From contig NZ_PYFX01000002.1 in the NCBI RefSeq assembly GCF_003020115.1, positions 62,001-126,000 of the forward strand: a stretch of DNA of 64,000 nucleotides, written 5' to 3'. The stretch's first letter is position 1. Each line of letters begins with the position of its first letter. The position numbers and the translations under genes are program-made. Under the pieces are notes generated by a model. The model was not told the origin of the DNA, did not search any database, and saw nothing but the letters and a program-made list of their open reading frames with translations. This document shows positions 35,802-44,539 of the stretch, in pieces. This DNA is from Bradyrhizobium sp. MOS002 (lineage in GTDB: Bacteria; Pseudomonadota; Alphaproteobacteria; Rhizobiales; Xanthobacteraceae).

Positions 35802-36782
35802 CTACTTCTCCGCCAGCGGGTGCAGGTCGCGGACCAGGCTCTTCAGCCGCTCCTCGACCACGTGGGTGTAGATCTGGGTCGTCGAGATGTCGGTGTGGCC
35901 GAGCAGCGTCTGCACGATGCGCAAATCGGCCCCGTTGTGAAGCAGGTGGCTGGCGAAGGCGTGGCGCAGCACGTGGGGGGAGACCAGCCGGGCCTGGAGA
36001 CCTGAAGCGACCGCGAGATCCTTCAGGTCGCGGGCAAAATGCTGCCGCGTCAGATGTCCGCTCTCGCCGAACGAGGGGAATAACCATTTCGAGGCCGCCG
36101 CGCTGCTCTTCTTGTCCGTCTTGTTGTCCTTTGCGGCCTCCGTCGCCGCGAGATAATCGGCCATCGCCTGGCGCGAGGCCTCGTTGAGCGGCACCAGCCG
36201 TTCCTTGTTGCCCTTGCCGCGCACCACGATCATGCGGGCGTCGCGCTTCGCAGCCGTGCGCGGCAGCGCCACCAGTTCGGAGACGCGCAAGCCGGTGGCG
36301 TAGAGCACCTCGAGCAGGCAATAGAGTCTCAGGGCGCGCAGCCGTTTCGAGGGCGAGGCATCCTCCGCCTCGCTCAATTCCTTGGCGCGGCGGAGCATGC
36401 GATCGACATCCGCGATCGACAGCACTTTCGGCAGGCCGCGGCCGCGCTTGGGGCCGGACAGGATCGCCGCGGGATCGTCGGTTCTGATGCGTTCGTTCAG
36501 GAGGAAGCGATAGAGATGCCGCATCGCCGACAGCCGTCGCGCGACGCTGGTGGACTTGAAGCCGCGCGTGTCGAGATCGGCAAGATAGTCGCGCAGCGTC
36601 TGTGTTTCCGCGTCCGCAAATGCATGGCCGACGCGGCCGAGAAACTCGGAGAAGTCGGTGAGATCGCGGCGATAGGCATCGAGCGTATTGGCACCGGCGC
36701 CCTGTTCCGCCGCGAGCATGTCGAGGAACAGGCCGGTGAGTTTTGTGTCTGAGGGCTTGCTGGCGAAAGATCTGGCACGCAT
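35802..36782 (-). CDS. xerD: Site-specific tyrosine recombinase, chromosome dimer resolution
   Basis: Acts with XerC at dif to resolve chromosome dimers at division. The 326-residue protein has the SAM-like N domain (~15-105) and the catalytic domain with the full set R166 (ATGLRVSEL), K190 (GKGNKE), H270 and R273 ([14 protein letters not shown]), H296 (LLGHTDI) and nucleophile Y305 (TQIYTHV). The accA-xerD-aroK neighbourhood is typical of Alphaproteobacteria, so this is the housekeeping enzyme and not an integrase of a mobile element. Confidence 0.93.
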   Translation of the reverse strand: MRARSFASKPSDTKLTGLFLDMLAAEQGAGANTLDAYRRDLTDFSEFLGRVGHAFADAETQTLRDYLADLDTRGFKSTSVARRLSAMRHLYRFLLNERIRTDDPAAILSGPKRGRGLPKVLSIADVDRMLRRAKELSEAEDASPSKRLRALRLYCLLEVLYATGLRVSELVALPRTAAKRDARMIVVRGKGNKERLVPLNEASRQAMADYLAATEAAKDNKTDKKSSAAASKWLFPSFGESGHLTRQHFARDLKDLAVASGLQARLVSPHVLRHAFASHLLHNGADLRIVQTLLGHTDISTTQIYTHVVEERLKSLVRDLHPLAEK

Positions 36783-36799
36783 GCCCGGCAGCCTAGCTC

Positions 36800-37009
36800 C
36801 TATTTCTTGAGAAACTTATCCGGCGGGATCGTCACCGTCATTTCCCGCGGCTTGGGATTGACGAAGTTCGCCAGCGCGAAGACCACGCCATAGACGATGC
36901 CGGCGATCACGGCGACGACCGTCAGGAAGCGGAACAGGCTGGGCATCGGCAGGATCTCGGAGAGGGTCTCGGTCAGGGGCTTGGCGGGCAAATTAACCAA
37001 TGAAATCAT
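36800..37009 (-). CDS. Small single-pass membrane protein
   Basis: A 69-residue hypothetical protein starting MISLVNLPAKPLTETLSEIL, with one transmembrane helix (FLTVVAVIAGIVYGVVFALA) and a conserved-looking tail FVNPKPREMTVTIPPDKFLK. MPSLFRF at 36946 is an alternative start. The gene is divergent from aroK and 18 bases past xerD, a place where rhizobia commonly keep such a small membrane protein. Function unknown. Confidence 0.7.
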   Translation of the reverse strand: MISLVNLPAKPLTETLSEILPMPSLFRFLTVVAVIAGIVYGVVFALANFVNPKPREMTVTIPPDKFLKK

Positions 37010-37130
37010 CCAACACGTTCGCCGTTTCGTGGCAAGAGTCCTCTGGCGAGGCCCCCTTTGGGGTCGTATAGGTGGCCAAAGGATGCCGCCTTTGGCGGCA
37101 GATCGAGCGAGACCCAATCGAGCGAGACCA

Positions 37131-37754
37131 ATGCCCGACGCCGCGTTGCCGATCCAAGCTTCGCCCGAGGCCGACATCCTGTCGGCGCTGGGGGCGCGCT
37201 CGATTGTGCTCGTCGGCATGATGGGGGTGGGCAAATCCACCATCGGCCGCCGCCTGGCTCTCCGGCTCAAGCTGCCCTTCGTCGATGCCGACACCGAGAT
37301 CGAGGCGGCGGCCGGCATGACCATACCAGAAATCTTCGAGCGCCACGGTGAGCCGCATTTCCGCGACGGCGAGGCCCGCGTGATCGCGCGTCTGCTCGAC
37401 GGCGGTCCCATCGTGCTGGCGACCGGCGGCGGCGCCTTCATGCGCGAGGAGACGCGGGGCCGTATCGCGGCGAAAGCGATCTCGATCTGGCTCAAGGCCG
37501 ATCACGATGTCATCATGCGCCGCGTGCGCCGGCGCGCCGACCGTCCGCTGCTCCAGACCGCCGATCCCGAAGGAACCGTGACGCGGCTGCTCACCGAGCG
37601 GGAGCCGGTCTACGGCCATGCCGACCTCACCATCGCCTCGCGCGACGTGCCGCACGACAAGATCGTCGATGAGACCATCGAGACGCTGCGCGCGCATCTT
37701 TGCGGCGAACAGGCGTCCCCGCCACCAGCCGACGTCGCGAGTGCCGCACGATGA
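37131..37754 (+). CDS. aroK: Shikimate kinase
   Basis: Phosphorylates shikimate at the 3-OH in the aromatic amino acid pathway. The 207-residue protein starts MPDAALPIQASPEADILSAL. Walker A is GMMGVGKST (29-37), followed by DADTEIEAAAGMTIPEIFER, the shikimate-binding LATGGGAFM and the lid RADRPLL. Its stop overlaps the aroB start by ATGA, coupling two consecutive-pathway enzymes. Confidence 0.95.
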   Translation: MPDAALPIQASPEADILSALGARSIVLVGMMGVGKSTIGRRLALRLKLPFVDADTEIEAAAGMTIPEIFERHGEPHFRDGEARVIARLLDGGPIVLATGGGAFMREETRGRIAAKAISIWLKADHDVIMRRVRRRADRPLLQTADPEGTVTRLLTEREPVYGHADLTIASRDVPHDKIVDETIETLRAHLCGEQASPPPADVASAAR

Positions 37755-38899
37755 CCGCGCCTTTGAAACATTCCGATCCCGTCAACGTCGAGGTCGCGCT
37801 GGAGAATCGCGCCTACGACATCGTCATTGGCCGCGGTGTGCTGGCCTCGCTCGGCGAACGGGTCGCGCGTTTACGTCCCGGCGTGCGCACCGCGATCGTG
37901 ACGGATCGCACCGTCGCGAAATACTGGCTCGAACCCGCCGAGGCCTCGCTCGCAGCCAGCGGCATTCCGTCATCGCGCATCGTCGTCGCGGAAGGCGAGA
38001 TCTCCAAGACCTATGCCGGTCTCGAAAAGGTCAGCGAAGCCCTGATTGCCGCGAAAATCGAGCGCAACGATCTCGTCATCGCGCTCGGCGGCGGCGTGGT
38101 CGGCGATCTCGCTGGCTTTGCGGCGGCGATCCTGCGCCGCGGCGTCGACTTCGTGCAGGTGCCGACCTCGCTGCTGGCGCAGGTCGATTCCTCCGTCGGC
38201 GGCAAGACCGGCATCAACTCGCCGCAGGGCAAGAATCTGCTCGGCGCCTTCCATCAGCCGGTGCTTGTGATCGCCGACACCGCCGTGCTCGACACGCTGT
38301 CGCCGCGGCAATTCCGCGCCGGCTATGCCGAAATCGCCAAATACGGCGTGCTCGGTGACGAGGCCTTCTTCGCCTGGCTCGAGAAGAACCATTCCGACAT
38401 CTCCAAAGGCGGTTCGGCGCGCGAGCATGCGATCGCGACCTCCTGCCGCGCCAAGGCCGGCGTCGTCTCGCGCGACGAGCGCGAGACCGGGGAGCGCGCG
38501 CTGCTCAATCTCGGCCATACGTTCGGCCATGCGCTGGAAGCCGCGACCGGCTTCTCCGACCGCCTCTTCCACGGCGAGGGCGTTTCGATCGGCATGACGC
38601 TAGCGGCGCAGTTTTCCGCGAAGCTTGGCATGATTGGCGACGCGGACGCTGCGCGCGTCGAGCGCCACCTGATCGAAGCCGGCCTGCCGACGCGCCTGCA
38701 GGATATCGCGGGCTTCGCGCAGGAGGGGCTTGCCGATGCCGACGCGCTGATGGCGCTGATGGCGCAGGACAAGAAGGTCGTGCGCGGCAGGCTCACCTTC
38801 ATCCTGCTGGAGGCCGTCGGGCGCGCCGTCGTTGTGAAGGACGTCGAGCCGGCTCCGGTGCGCGACTTCCTGAAGGACAAGCTCGCCCACAAGGCGTGA
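37751..38899 (+). CDS. aroB: 3-dehydroquinate synthase
   Basis: Converts DAHP to 3-dehydroquinate, using NAD and zinc. The 382-residue protein starts MTAPLKHSDPVNVEVALENR. NAD-binding and substrate stretches are clear: ALGGGVVGDLAGFAAAILRR, VPTSLLAQVDSSVGGKTGIN and the zinc ligands in LNLGHTFGHALEAATGF and FHGEGVSIGM. It is coupled to aroK by ATGA. Confidence 0.95.
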   Translation: MTAPLKHSDPVNVEVALENRAYDIVIGRGVLASLGERVARLRPGVRTAIVTDRTVAKYWLEPAEASLAASGIPSSRIVVAEGEISKTYAGLEKVSEALIAAKIERNDLVIALGGGVVGDLAGFAAAILRRGVDFVQVPTSLLAQVDSSVGGKTGINSPQGKNLLGAFHQPVLVIADTAVLDTLSPRQFRAGYAEIAKYGVLGDEAFFAWLEKNHSDISKGGSAREHAIATSCRAKAGVVSRDERETGERALLNLGHTFGHALEAATGFSDRLFHGEGVSIGMTLAAQFSAKLGMIGDADAARVERHLIEAGLPTRLQDIAGFAQEGLADADALMALMAQDKKVVRGRLTFILLEAVGRAVVVKDVEPAPVRDFLKDKLAHKA

Positions 38900-38928
38900 C
38901 ACGCGGTTGAACTTCTATTGAGTGGTTC

Positions 38929-40233
38929 ATGGACTGGCTGGGATTCACCATCGTCATTCTCTGCCTGCTCGTCTCCGGCTTCTTCGCCGCGAGCGAGACC
39001 GCGCTGACCGGCGCCTCGCGCGCCAGCATGCTGCGGCTCTCCAAGCAGGGTAATCGCGACGCCGACGTGGTCTCGCAGCTGCTCGACATGCGCGAGCGCC
39101 TGATCGGCGCGCTGCTGCTCGGCAACAACATCGCCAATATCAGTGCATCCGCACTGGCCACCAGCATCTTCACCGCATGGTTCGGCGACGTCGGCGTGCT
39201 CTATGCCACCGGCTTGATGACCGCACTGGTCGTGATCTTCGCCGAGGTGCTGCCCAAGACCATCGCGATCAACGCGCCCGACCGCATGGCGCTCGCGGTG
39301 GCGCGCCCGATGCGGCTGACGATGTACGTGCTGGGGCCGCTGCTGCGGATCGTGGAAGTCATCGTGCGGCTGTTGATGCGCCTGTTTGGCCTTGCCGGCG
39401 AGCACCAGGCGATCCTGTCGCCGACCGAGCGTCTGCGCGGTGCGGTCGATCTGCTGCATCATGAAGGCAAATTCGAGAAGCAGGACCGCGACATGCTCGG
39501 CGGGCTGCTCGATCTGCGCGAGCTCCAGGTCTCCGACGTCATGATCCATCGCACCGAGATGACGATGATCAACGCCGACCTGCCGCCGGAGGATCTGGTG
39601 CGCGAGGTGCTGGCGGCCGAATACACCCGCATCCCGCTGTGGCGCGAGAAGCCGGAAAACATCATCGGCGTGCTCCACGCCAAGGATTTGCTGCGCGCGA
39701 TCCGCGCGGCCGACGGCGACACCTCGCGCATCGACGTCTCCACCATCGCGCTGCCGCCGTGGTTCGTGCCGGAGATGCGGCCCGTCTCCGAGCAGCTCAA
39801 GGCGTTCCGCCGCCGCAAGACCCATTTCGCCCTGGTCGTCGACGAGTACGGCGAAGTTGAAGGTCTCGTGACGCTGGAAGACATTCTGGAAGAGATCGTC
39901 GGCGACATCTCCGACGAGCATGACGTCGTGGTCGCGGGCGTGCGCGCCCAGCCGGACGGCTCGGTCGTCGTCGACGGCTCGGTGCCGATCCGCGACCTCA
40001 ACCGCGCCATGGACTGGCACCTGCCCGACGAAGAGGCAACGACGGTCGCCGGCCTCGTCATTCATGAGGCGCGCTCGATCCCCGACCGCGGCCAGAGTTT
40101 CACCTTTCACGGCTTCCGCTTCCGCGTCCTCCGCCGCGAACGCAACCGCATCACCGCGCTCCGTATTTCACCGGTGCCGCGCGAGACGGAAATGGAGGAA
40201 GCCAAGCGGCGGCGGGCCGGGACGTCGTTTTGA
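38929..40233 (+). CDS. HlyC/CorC family (CNNM-type) transporter
   Basis: A 434-residue membrane protein with an N-terminal DUF21 transmembrane domain (MDWLGFTIVILCLLVSGFFA, ASETALTGASRASMLRLSK), a tandem CBS pair (~205-330, DVMIHRTEMTMINADLP and FALVVDEYGEVEGLVTLEDI) and a C-terminal CorC_HlyC domain. Relatives export magnesium or cobalt, or protect from metal stress. It lies 29 bases past aroB, possibly co-transcribed. Confidence 0.88.
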   Translation: MDWLGFTIVILCLLVSGFFAASETALTGASRASMLRLSKQGNRDADVVSQLLDMRERLIGALLLGNNIANISASALATSIFTAWFGDVGVLYATGLMTALVVIFAEVLPKTIAINAPDRMALAVARPMRLTMYVLGPLLRIVEVIVRLLMRLFGLAGEHQAILSPTERLRGAVDLLHHEGKFEKQDRDMLGGLLDLRELQVSDVMIHRTEMTMINADLPPEDLVREVLAAEYTRIPLWREKPENIIGVLHAKDLLRAIRAADGDTSRIDVSTIALPPWFVPEMRPVSEQLKAFRRRKTHFALVVDEYGEVEGLVTLEDILEEIVGDISDEHDVVVAGVRAQPDGSVVVDGSVPIRDLNRAMDWHLPDEEATTVAGLVIHEARSIPDRGQSFTFHGFRFRVLRRERNRITALRISPVPRETEMEEAKRRRAGTSF

Positions 40234-40239
40234 TTCCTC

Positions 40240-40281
40240 GGTCATTCCGGGTTCGGCTCTTCGAGCCGCCCCGGAATGACC
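40240..40281. terminator. Hairpin between convergent CorC-like and bolA genes
   Basis: GGTCATTCCGGG and CCCGGAATGACC form a stem around CGGCTCTTCGAGCCG, itself a hairpin. The place suits a two-way terminator although there is no clear T-run; it may also be a dispersed repeat. Confidence 0.5.
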
Positions 40282-40284
40282 AAG

Positions 40285-40554
40285 CTAATTTTCTCCCGGC
40301 GCTTGCGCGTGGATCGCCAGCGCGTGCACGCTGCCGGAGAGTTCCGCGGCCAGCGCTGAATTTATCATGCGGTGGCGATCGACCCGGCTCTTCCCTTTGA
40401 AGGCGGAAGACACAATATAAACGCGGAAGTGCGTCTCGCCGCTCGGCCGATGGCCGGCGTGGCCCTCATGCAAATGTGACTCGTCGACGACTTGCAGGCT
40501 TTCCGGCGTGAAAGCTTCCTGCAACTTGTTGCTGATAGTGTCTCTGATGGCCAT
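40285..40554 (-). CDS. BolA family protein
   Basis: An 89-residue BolA-fold protein starting MAIRDTISNKLQEAFTPESL. It has the family stretch VVDESHLHEGHAGHRPSGET followed by HFRVYIVSSAF, and the helix RVDRHRMINSALAAELSGSVHALAI. BolA proteins pair with monothiol glutaredoxins in iron-sulfur/iron signalling. Starts at 40563 (MTQ) or 40593 are also open; none has a strong ribosome site. It is divergent from the J-domain gene. Confidence 0.88.
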   Translation of the reverse strand: MAIRDTISNKLQEAFTPESLQVVDESHLHEGHAGHRPSGETHFRVYIVSSAFKGKSRVDRHRMINSALAAELSGSVHALAIHAQAPGEN

Positions 40555-40706
40555 CTGGGTCATTACGGTGCGAGATCGCTCTCCGTATTGCATAGGCCGC
40601 CTCCGGCGGCCGTTCAAGGACGCCTCAGCATAGCTTCGGCTGTGCTTTTCAGCTAATTGCAATGTCAAGACTTGAAGGTTTTTGCATTGCGTAGTCAAAG
40701 TCAGCC

Positions 40707-41342
40707 ATGCCGATCGATTCATCAAAGTTCTTCGACTCCATCCGGATCAAGCCGAAAGGCAAGCAGCCGGAGGTGAAGCCGCGCGACGCCGTGGTCAATT
40801 GCGAATGGACCGGGTGTCAGAACAAGGGCGCGCATCGTGCGCCCAAGGGTCGCGACAATCAGCGTGAGTACTGGCACTTCTGCCTGAATCACGTGCGCGA
40901 GTACAACCAGAACTACAATTTCTTCTCCGGCATGAATGCCGACGCTGTCGCGCGCTATCAGAAAGATGCGCTGACCGGTCATCGTCCGACTTGGAAGATG
41001 GGCGCCAATGGCGGCGTCAAGAAGGGCGCCGAGGCCGAGATCGACAGCGCCTTCGATCCGTTCAGCATGTTCCAGGAGCTCAACGGCCGCACCGGCTGGC
41101 GCGCCGGCCCGCAGGCCGCGCCCAAGGCCGAGACGCGCAAGATCATGAACGCCGAGCGCAAGGCGCTTCAGGTGATGGGCCTCGGCCCCGACTCCACGCT
41201 CGCCGACGTCAAGTCCAAGTACAAGGCGCTGGTGAAGCAGCACCACCCCGACGCCAACGGCGGCGACCGCTCCACCGAGGATCGCCTGATCGAGATCATC
41301 AAGGCGTATAATTATCTGAAGACCGTGGTGCGCGAGGCATAG
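40707..41342 (+). CDS. J-domain co-chaperone-like protein
   Basis: A 211-residue protein with a C-terminal J domain (~155-211) containing the HPD motif in KALVKQHHPDANGGDRSTED. The N-terminal part has a conserved cysteine/histidine pattern (CEWTGCQNKGAHRAPKGR, YWHFCLNHVREYN) that looks metal-binding. It would stimulate an Hsp70 ATPase. This divergent bolA/J-protein pair is common in Rhizobiales. Confidence 0.88.
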   Translation: MPIDSSKFFDSIRIKPKGKQPEVKPRDAVVNCEWTGCQNKGAHRAPKGRDNQREYWHFCLNHVREYNQNYNFFSGMNADAVARYQKDALTGHRPTWKMGANGGVKKGAEAEIDSAFDPFSMFQELNGRTGWRAGPQAAPKAETRKIMNAERKALQVMGLGPDSTLADVKSKYKALVKQHHPDANGGDRSTEDRLIEIIKAYNYLKTVVREA

Positions 41343-41365
41343 GCCTTCGAGCCAAATTCTCCGCT

Positions 41366-41496
41366 GTCGTCCCGGCGAAGGCCGGGACCCATAACCCCAG
41401 GGAGAAGTTTGGCGAAGACTCGCAGTGAACAGGTCTTCACGCGGTACTGACATCTCCATTTACCGATAAATCACGCGGTATGGGTCTCGGCCTTCG
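41366..41496. repeat. Family A composite palindromic repeat
   Basis: Left half GTCGTCCCGGCGAAGGCCGG plus GACCCATAACC, right half GGTATGGGTCTCGGCCTTCG. The inner part contains AAGTTTGGCGAAGACT as in other copies. It lies between the convergent J-domain and citrate-synthase-like genes. Confidence 0.85.
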
Positions 41497-41555
41497 CCGG
41501 GACGACGGCGGAGCGATTGGCCCCGCCGTCATGCTCCCGCTATACGCCACTAGCC

Positions 41556-42650
41556 CTACGCCTTCGGCATCGCCCCCACATATGACGAACTCGGCCGGAT
41601 CAGCCGCCCCGTCCGCTGCTGCTCGCGCGCGTGCGCCGTCCACCCGGCTGCGCGCGCCACCGCGAAGATCGGCGTGAACGCCTGCCTCGGAATTGCCAGC
41701 GCATCGAGCAGGATCGCGGTGAAGAACTCCACATTGGTCTCCAGCGGCCGGTCCGGATTCTTCTTGCGCAAGGCGCTGCGGATATAGGCTTCGACCTCGC
41801 CGGCAAAGGGCAGGTCGGCGCCGTCCGAGGCCAGCGCCTCGATCGCGGTCTTGAGCACGTCGGCGCGCGGATCGCGCACGCGATAGACGCGGTGGCCAAA
41901 ACCCATCATCCGCTCGCCGCGGGCGAGTGCCGCGTCCACCCAGGGCTGGATGCGCTCGCGCGAGCCGATCGCGTCGAGCATTTCCAGCACCGGCTCCGGC
42001 GCGCCGCCATGCAGCGGACCCGTCAGCGCGCAATAGCCGGCAGTGACGGCGGCAAACAGATCAGCCTGCGTCGAGGCCACCACGCGCGCGGTGAAGGTCG
42101 AGGCATTCATGCCGTGGTCGCTGGCCGTGACGAGGTAGGCGTCCAGCGCGGTAACCTCGCGTGGTTCAGGCGCGCGCCCGTGCAGCATGCGAAGCGTATC
42201 GGCGGCATGGCTCACATTCGGATCGGGCGCCACGTGATCGAGACCCTTGGCGCGGCGGACGAGCGCGCCCGCAATCACCGGGAATGCGCCGACGATGGTC
42301 GCCTCATGGGCGAGGCCATGCTCGGCGCGAAGTCCCGCGACCGCCGCGCGAAACCCGTCGATGATGCCCATGCCGCGCGTTGCCGGCAGCAACTCGTCCA
42401 GCCGCCCGAAGGCGCGCTCGCGTGCGGCGCCCAGGCTCGCGCGCACATTGGCTTCGCTTAAGCCGGTCATGCTGGCGCCGTTCCAGAGCCGGGCGGTGAC
42501 GCCCTCAAAGCTCGACTGGCTCGCCAGTCGGCCGACATGCTCGCCGGCGATGATCAGCTCGCCGCGCTCGCCGTCGACATGGCTCAGCACGGTTTCGGCC
42601 GCGGGAACGCCGTCCAGCCCGATCTGGCTCTTGGTGAGGTGGATGTTCAT
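41556..42650 (-). CDS. Citrate synthase-like protein
   Basis: A 364-residue citrate synthase family enzyme starting MNIHLTKSQIGLDGVPAAET. Catalytic-region stretches are present: GPLHGGAPEPVLEML (active-site His), MGFGHRVYRVRDPRADVL (second His/Arg), and LETNVEFFTAILLDAL with the Asp/Glu-bearing C-terminal part. It is shorter than the main type II enzymes and fits the group of (methyl)citrate synthase paralogues. The divergent neighbour is a second family member with a DNA-binding domain, so the two probably form one unit (inference). Confidence 0.85.
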   Translation of the reverse strand: MNIHLTKSQIGLDGVPAAETVLSHVDGERGELIIAGEHVGRLASQSSFEGVTARLWNGASMTGLSEANVRASLGAARERAFGRLDELLPATRGMGIIDGFRAAVAGLRAEHGLAHEATIVGAFPVIAGALVRRAKGLDHVAPDPNVSHAADTLRMLHGRAPEPREVTALDAYLVTASDHGMNASTFTARVVASTQADLFAAVTAGYCALTGPLHGGAPEPVLEMLDAIGSRERIQPWVDAALARGERMMGFGHRVYRVRDPRADVLKTAIEALASDGADLPFAGEVEAYIRSALRKKNPDRPLETNVEFFTAILLDALAIPRQAFTPIFAVARAAGWTAHAREQQRTGRLIRPSSSYVGAMPKA

Positions 42651-42661
42651 GGCCCAAATCT

Positions 42662-42724
42662 CCTTTGCACCAGGCAAAGGTCAGGCTTCTCGACAGATTG
42701 ATCAATCTTGATTACATAAATCAA
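42662..42724. promoter_or_regulatory. Palindromic operator candidates between the two citrate synthase genes
   Basis: Three inverted repeats in 63 bases: CCTTTGC-ACCAG-GCAAAGG (42662-42680), the perfect palindrome AGATTGATCAATCT (42695-42708), and TTGATT-ACATA-AATCAA (42708-42724), which ends next to the 42726 start. The last two share the word TTGAT/ATCAA. They are likely binding sites for a regulator of both genes. Confidence 0.55.
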
Positions 42725-42725
42725 T

Positions 42726-43946
42726 ATGAAAAATTCGGAAGGTCTCTACCTCTCCGCCCGGGAAGCCGCCGCCGAGCTCGCGATCTCGCCGGCCACCCTC
42801 TACGCCTATGTCAGCCGCGGCCTGATCCGGTCCGAGCCGACGCCGGACTCGCGCAAGAACCGGTACCGCGCCGAGGACGTCCGGGCCCTGAAGGAGCGCC
42901 GGGTGCCGTCGCCCGAGCCGCGCGGCCTGCGCAGCTTCGATGCCGATCTGCCGGTCATGGACACGGAGATCTCCACCATCACGGAGGACGGCGCGATCTA
43001 CCGCGGCGTCAATTGCGTCGATCTCGCCGAGCACGACACGCTGGAGCACACCGCGACGCTCCTGTGGGACGTCTCCGGCGTCGATCCGTTCGCGCCGGAC
43101 AATCAGCCCGCGATATCCGAGGAGATGCGCGCGATCGCACAGGCCGCGCGTCGCGCCGCGCCGATCGACCGTGCCATCGCCGTGCTCGCGCTGGCCGCGA
43201 GCGCCGATCCCCGTGCCTTCACCCGTGCGCCGGATGGCCGCGCCATGGTCGGCGCGCGCATCGTCCGCCTGCTGGTGGCGACCATGCTCAATGCCGAGCC
43301 GTCAGCCGAGCCGCTGCATCAGGAGATCGCAAAAGCCTGGGCGCCCGACAACAAGCACGCTCCCGATCTGATCCGCCGCGCGCTCGTGCTGCTCGCCGAT
43401 CATGAACTGAACGCCTCGACCTTTACCGCGCGCTGCGCGGCGTCGACCGGCCTCAATCTCTACGATTCCGTCATTGCCGGCCTCGCCGCGCTGAAGGGGC
43501 CGAAGCATGGCGGCGCCGGCGTGCTGGCCTCGCAGCTCGTCAAGACGCTGGTCGATCGCGACGTCGCCCCGATGGTGCGCGAGCGGGTCGCGCTCGGCGA
43601 ACGCTTTGCCGGCTTCGGCCATGGTGTCTACAAGCGCGGCGATCCCCGCGCGCAATCGCTGCTCAACGCGCTCTCTCGCGCCGGCGCGCCGCGAAAATTC
43701 ACACGCGAAGTGCCGGAGCGGATCGCGGAGTCGACCGGCGAGTTCGTCAACATCGACTACGCGCTCGCAGTGCTGGTGCATGCGTTGCGCCTGCCTGCAG
43801 GCAGCGAGCTCGCCCTGTTCGCCATGGCCCGCAGCGTCGGCTGGATCGCGCATGCCAGCGAGCAGCTACAGCACGGCAAGCTGATCAGGCCGCGGGCGCG
43901 GTATGTCGGGCCGGCGCCGGGGCGAAGGGCGGGGGCTGGTAGCTAG
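42726..43946 (+). CDS. Citrate synthase family protein with N-terminal MerR-like helix-turn-helix
   Basis: A 406-residue fusion. Residues ~7-60 form a MerR/excisionase-like helix-turn-helix (YLSAREAAAELAISPATLYA followed by YVSRGLIRSEP); the rest is a citrate synthase domain with LKGPKHGGAGVLASQLV, FAGFGHGVYKRGDPRAQSLL and the C-terminal LNASTFTARC and ASEQLQHGKLIRP stretches. It could be an enzyme, a metabolite-sensing regulator, or both. In the second site HG replaces the usual HR (GFGHGVY), a change that may weaken catalysis. It is divergent from a normal paralogue. Confidence 0.85.
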   Translation: MKNSEGLYLSAREAAAELAISPATLYAYVSRGLIRSEPTPDSRKNRYRAEDVRALKERRVPSPEPRGLRSFDADLPVMDTEISTITEDGAIYRGVNCVDLAEHDTLEHTATLLWDVSGVDPFAPDNQPAISEEMRAIAQAARRAAPIDRAIAVLALAASADPRAFTRAPDGRAMVGARIVRLLVATMLNAEPSAEPLHQEIAKAWAPDNKHAPDLIRRALVLLADHELNASTFTARCAASTGLNLYDSVIAGLAALKGPKHGGAGVLASQLVKTLVDRDVAPMVRERVALGERFAGFGHGVYKRGDPRAQSLLNALSRAGAPRKFTREVPERIAESTGEFVNIDYALAVLVHALRLPAGSELALFAMARSVGWIAHASEQLQHGKLIRPRARYVGPAPGRRAGAGS

Positions 43947-43994
43947 GGGCGCTGCTGCGGTCATCTTGGCGGAAGCCCGTGGACGGGTACCCGA

Positions 43995-44330
43995 TCAATC
44001 CGCAAGCCCCAACACGAACGCCAAAGCAATCCCGAGCCGAGTCATGTCCTGGCTGCCGAGACGCCCGATCTTCTGTCCGATCCGTTCGCGTCTCACGGTG
44101 ATCGGCTTGTCGGCCATCGCCTGCGATCTCAGTCGTAATCCATTCTCGTGGGTTGGCTCGATGGTCACACGAAAATCTGGGGCGTCCGCCAGTTCGGAAG
44201 TCAACTGGCAGATCACCACGGAGGCATGAGTTTCAGGGAAAGCGTCGCTCTGCACGACGACCGCCGGGCGGGGCTTGCCATAGTCGCCCGTTGCAGCGAC
44301 GGTCACCACGTCACCGCGTTTCATCTGCAT
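43995..44330 (-). CDS. PemK/MazF-family toxin (endoribonuclease)
   Basis: A ~111-residue toxin of the MazF/PemK/CcdB fold, starting MQMKRGDVVTVAATGDYGKP (or Met3 at 44324). Landmarks: RGDVV, the KPRPAVVVQSDAF strand pair, SVVICQLTSEL and the C-terminal ALAFVLGL helix. Family members cut mRNA in a sequence-dependent way. Its start overlaps the end of the antitoxin gene by 20 bases, the usual TA order of antitoxin first. Confidence 0.88.
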   Translation of the reverse strand: MQMKRGDVVTVAATGDYGKPRPAVVVQSDAFPETHASVVICQLTSELADAPDFRVTIEPTHENGLRLRSQAMADKPITVRRERIGQKIGRLGSQDMTRLGIALAFVLGLAD

Positions 44331-44523
44331 CAAATTCGGAGACCGACTCGATCCACTGCAGCGCGCTGCGCTCGCGATCGGGGTCGAGGCTGGCAACCTG
44401 CTTCGCCACCCGTCGTCGAACTGACCGCGAGCGAGCATCAGCGATGACGAGGCGCAGTTCGCGCAATCCCCGGACGCGCCTTCGCTGGCGCATCATCTTC
44501 ATTCTTTCAGCGGGTGCAGTCAT
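44311..44523 (-). CDS. MazE-family antitoxin (DUF3018 type)
   Basis: A 70-residue antitoxin starting MTAPAERMKMMRQRRRVRGL with a basic N-terminal DNA-binding part (RELRLVIADARSRSVRRRVA) and an acidic C-terminal tail (ALQWIESVSEFDADETR) to neutralise the toxin. This matches the DUF3018/antitoxin MazE family. Directly upstream are two 12-base palindromes that look like its operator. Five more codons to 44538 are open but would overlap the operator region. Confidence 0.88.
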   Translation of the reverse strand: MTAPAERMKMMRQRRRVRGLRELRLVIADARSRSVRRRVAKQVASLDPDRERSALQWIESVSEFDADETR

Positions 44524-44539
44524 TGGAAACCGTCCCATC

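Noticed and set aside
35802..36782. Phage or island integrase
   Set aside because: Although a tyrosine recombinase, its neighbours (accA, aroK, aroB) and full XerD pattern mark it as the housekeeping enzyme.
37010..37495. A 231-codon minus-strand version of the small membrane protein, overlapping aroK
   Set aside because: Only the last 69 residues look like a real protein; the extension is antisense to aroK.
38323..40110. A 595-codon minus-strand frame opposite aroB and the CorC-like gene
   Set aside because: Composition-driven shadow spanning two well-supported genes; no domain or ribosome site.
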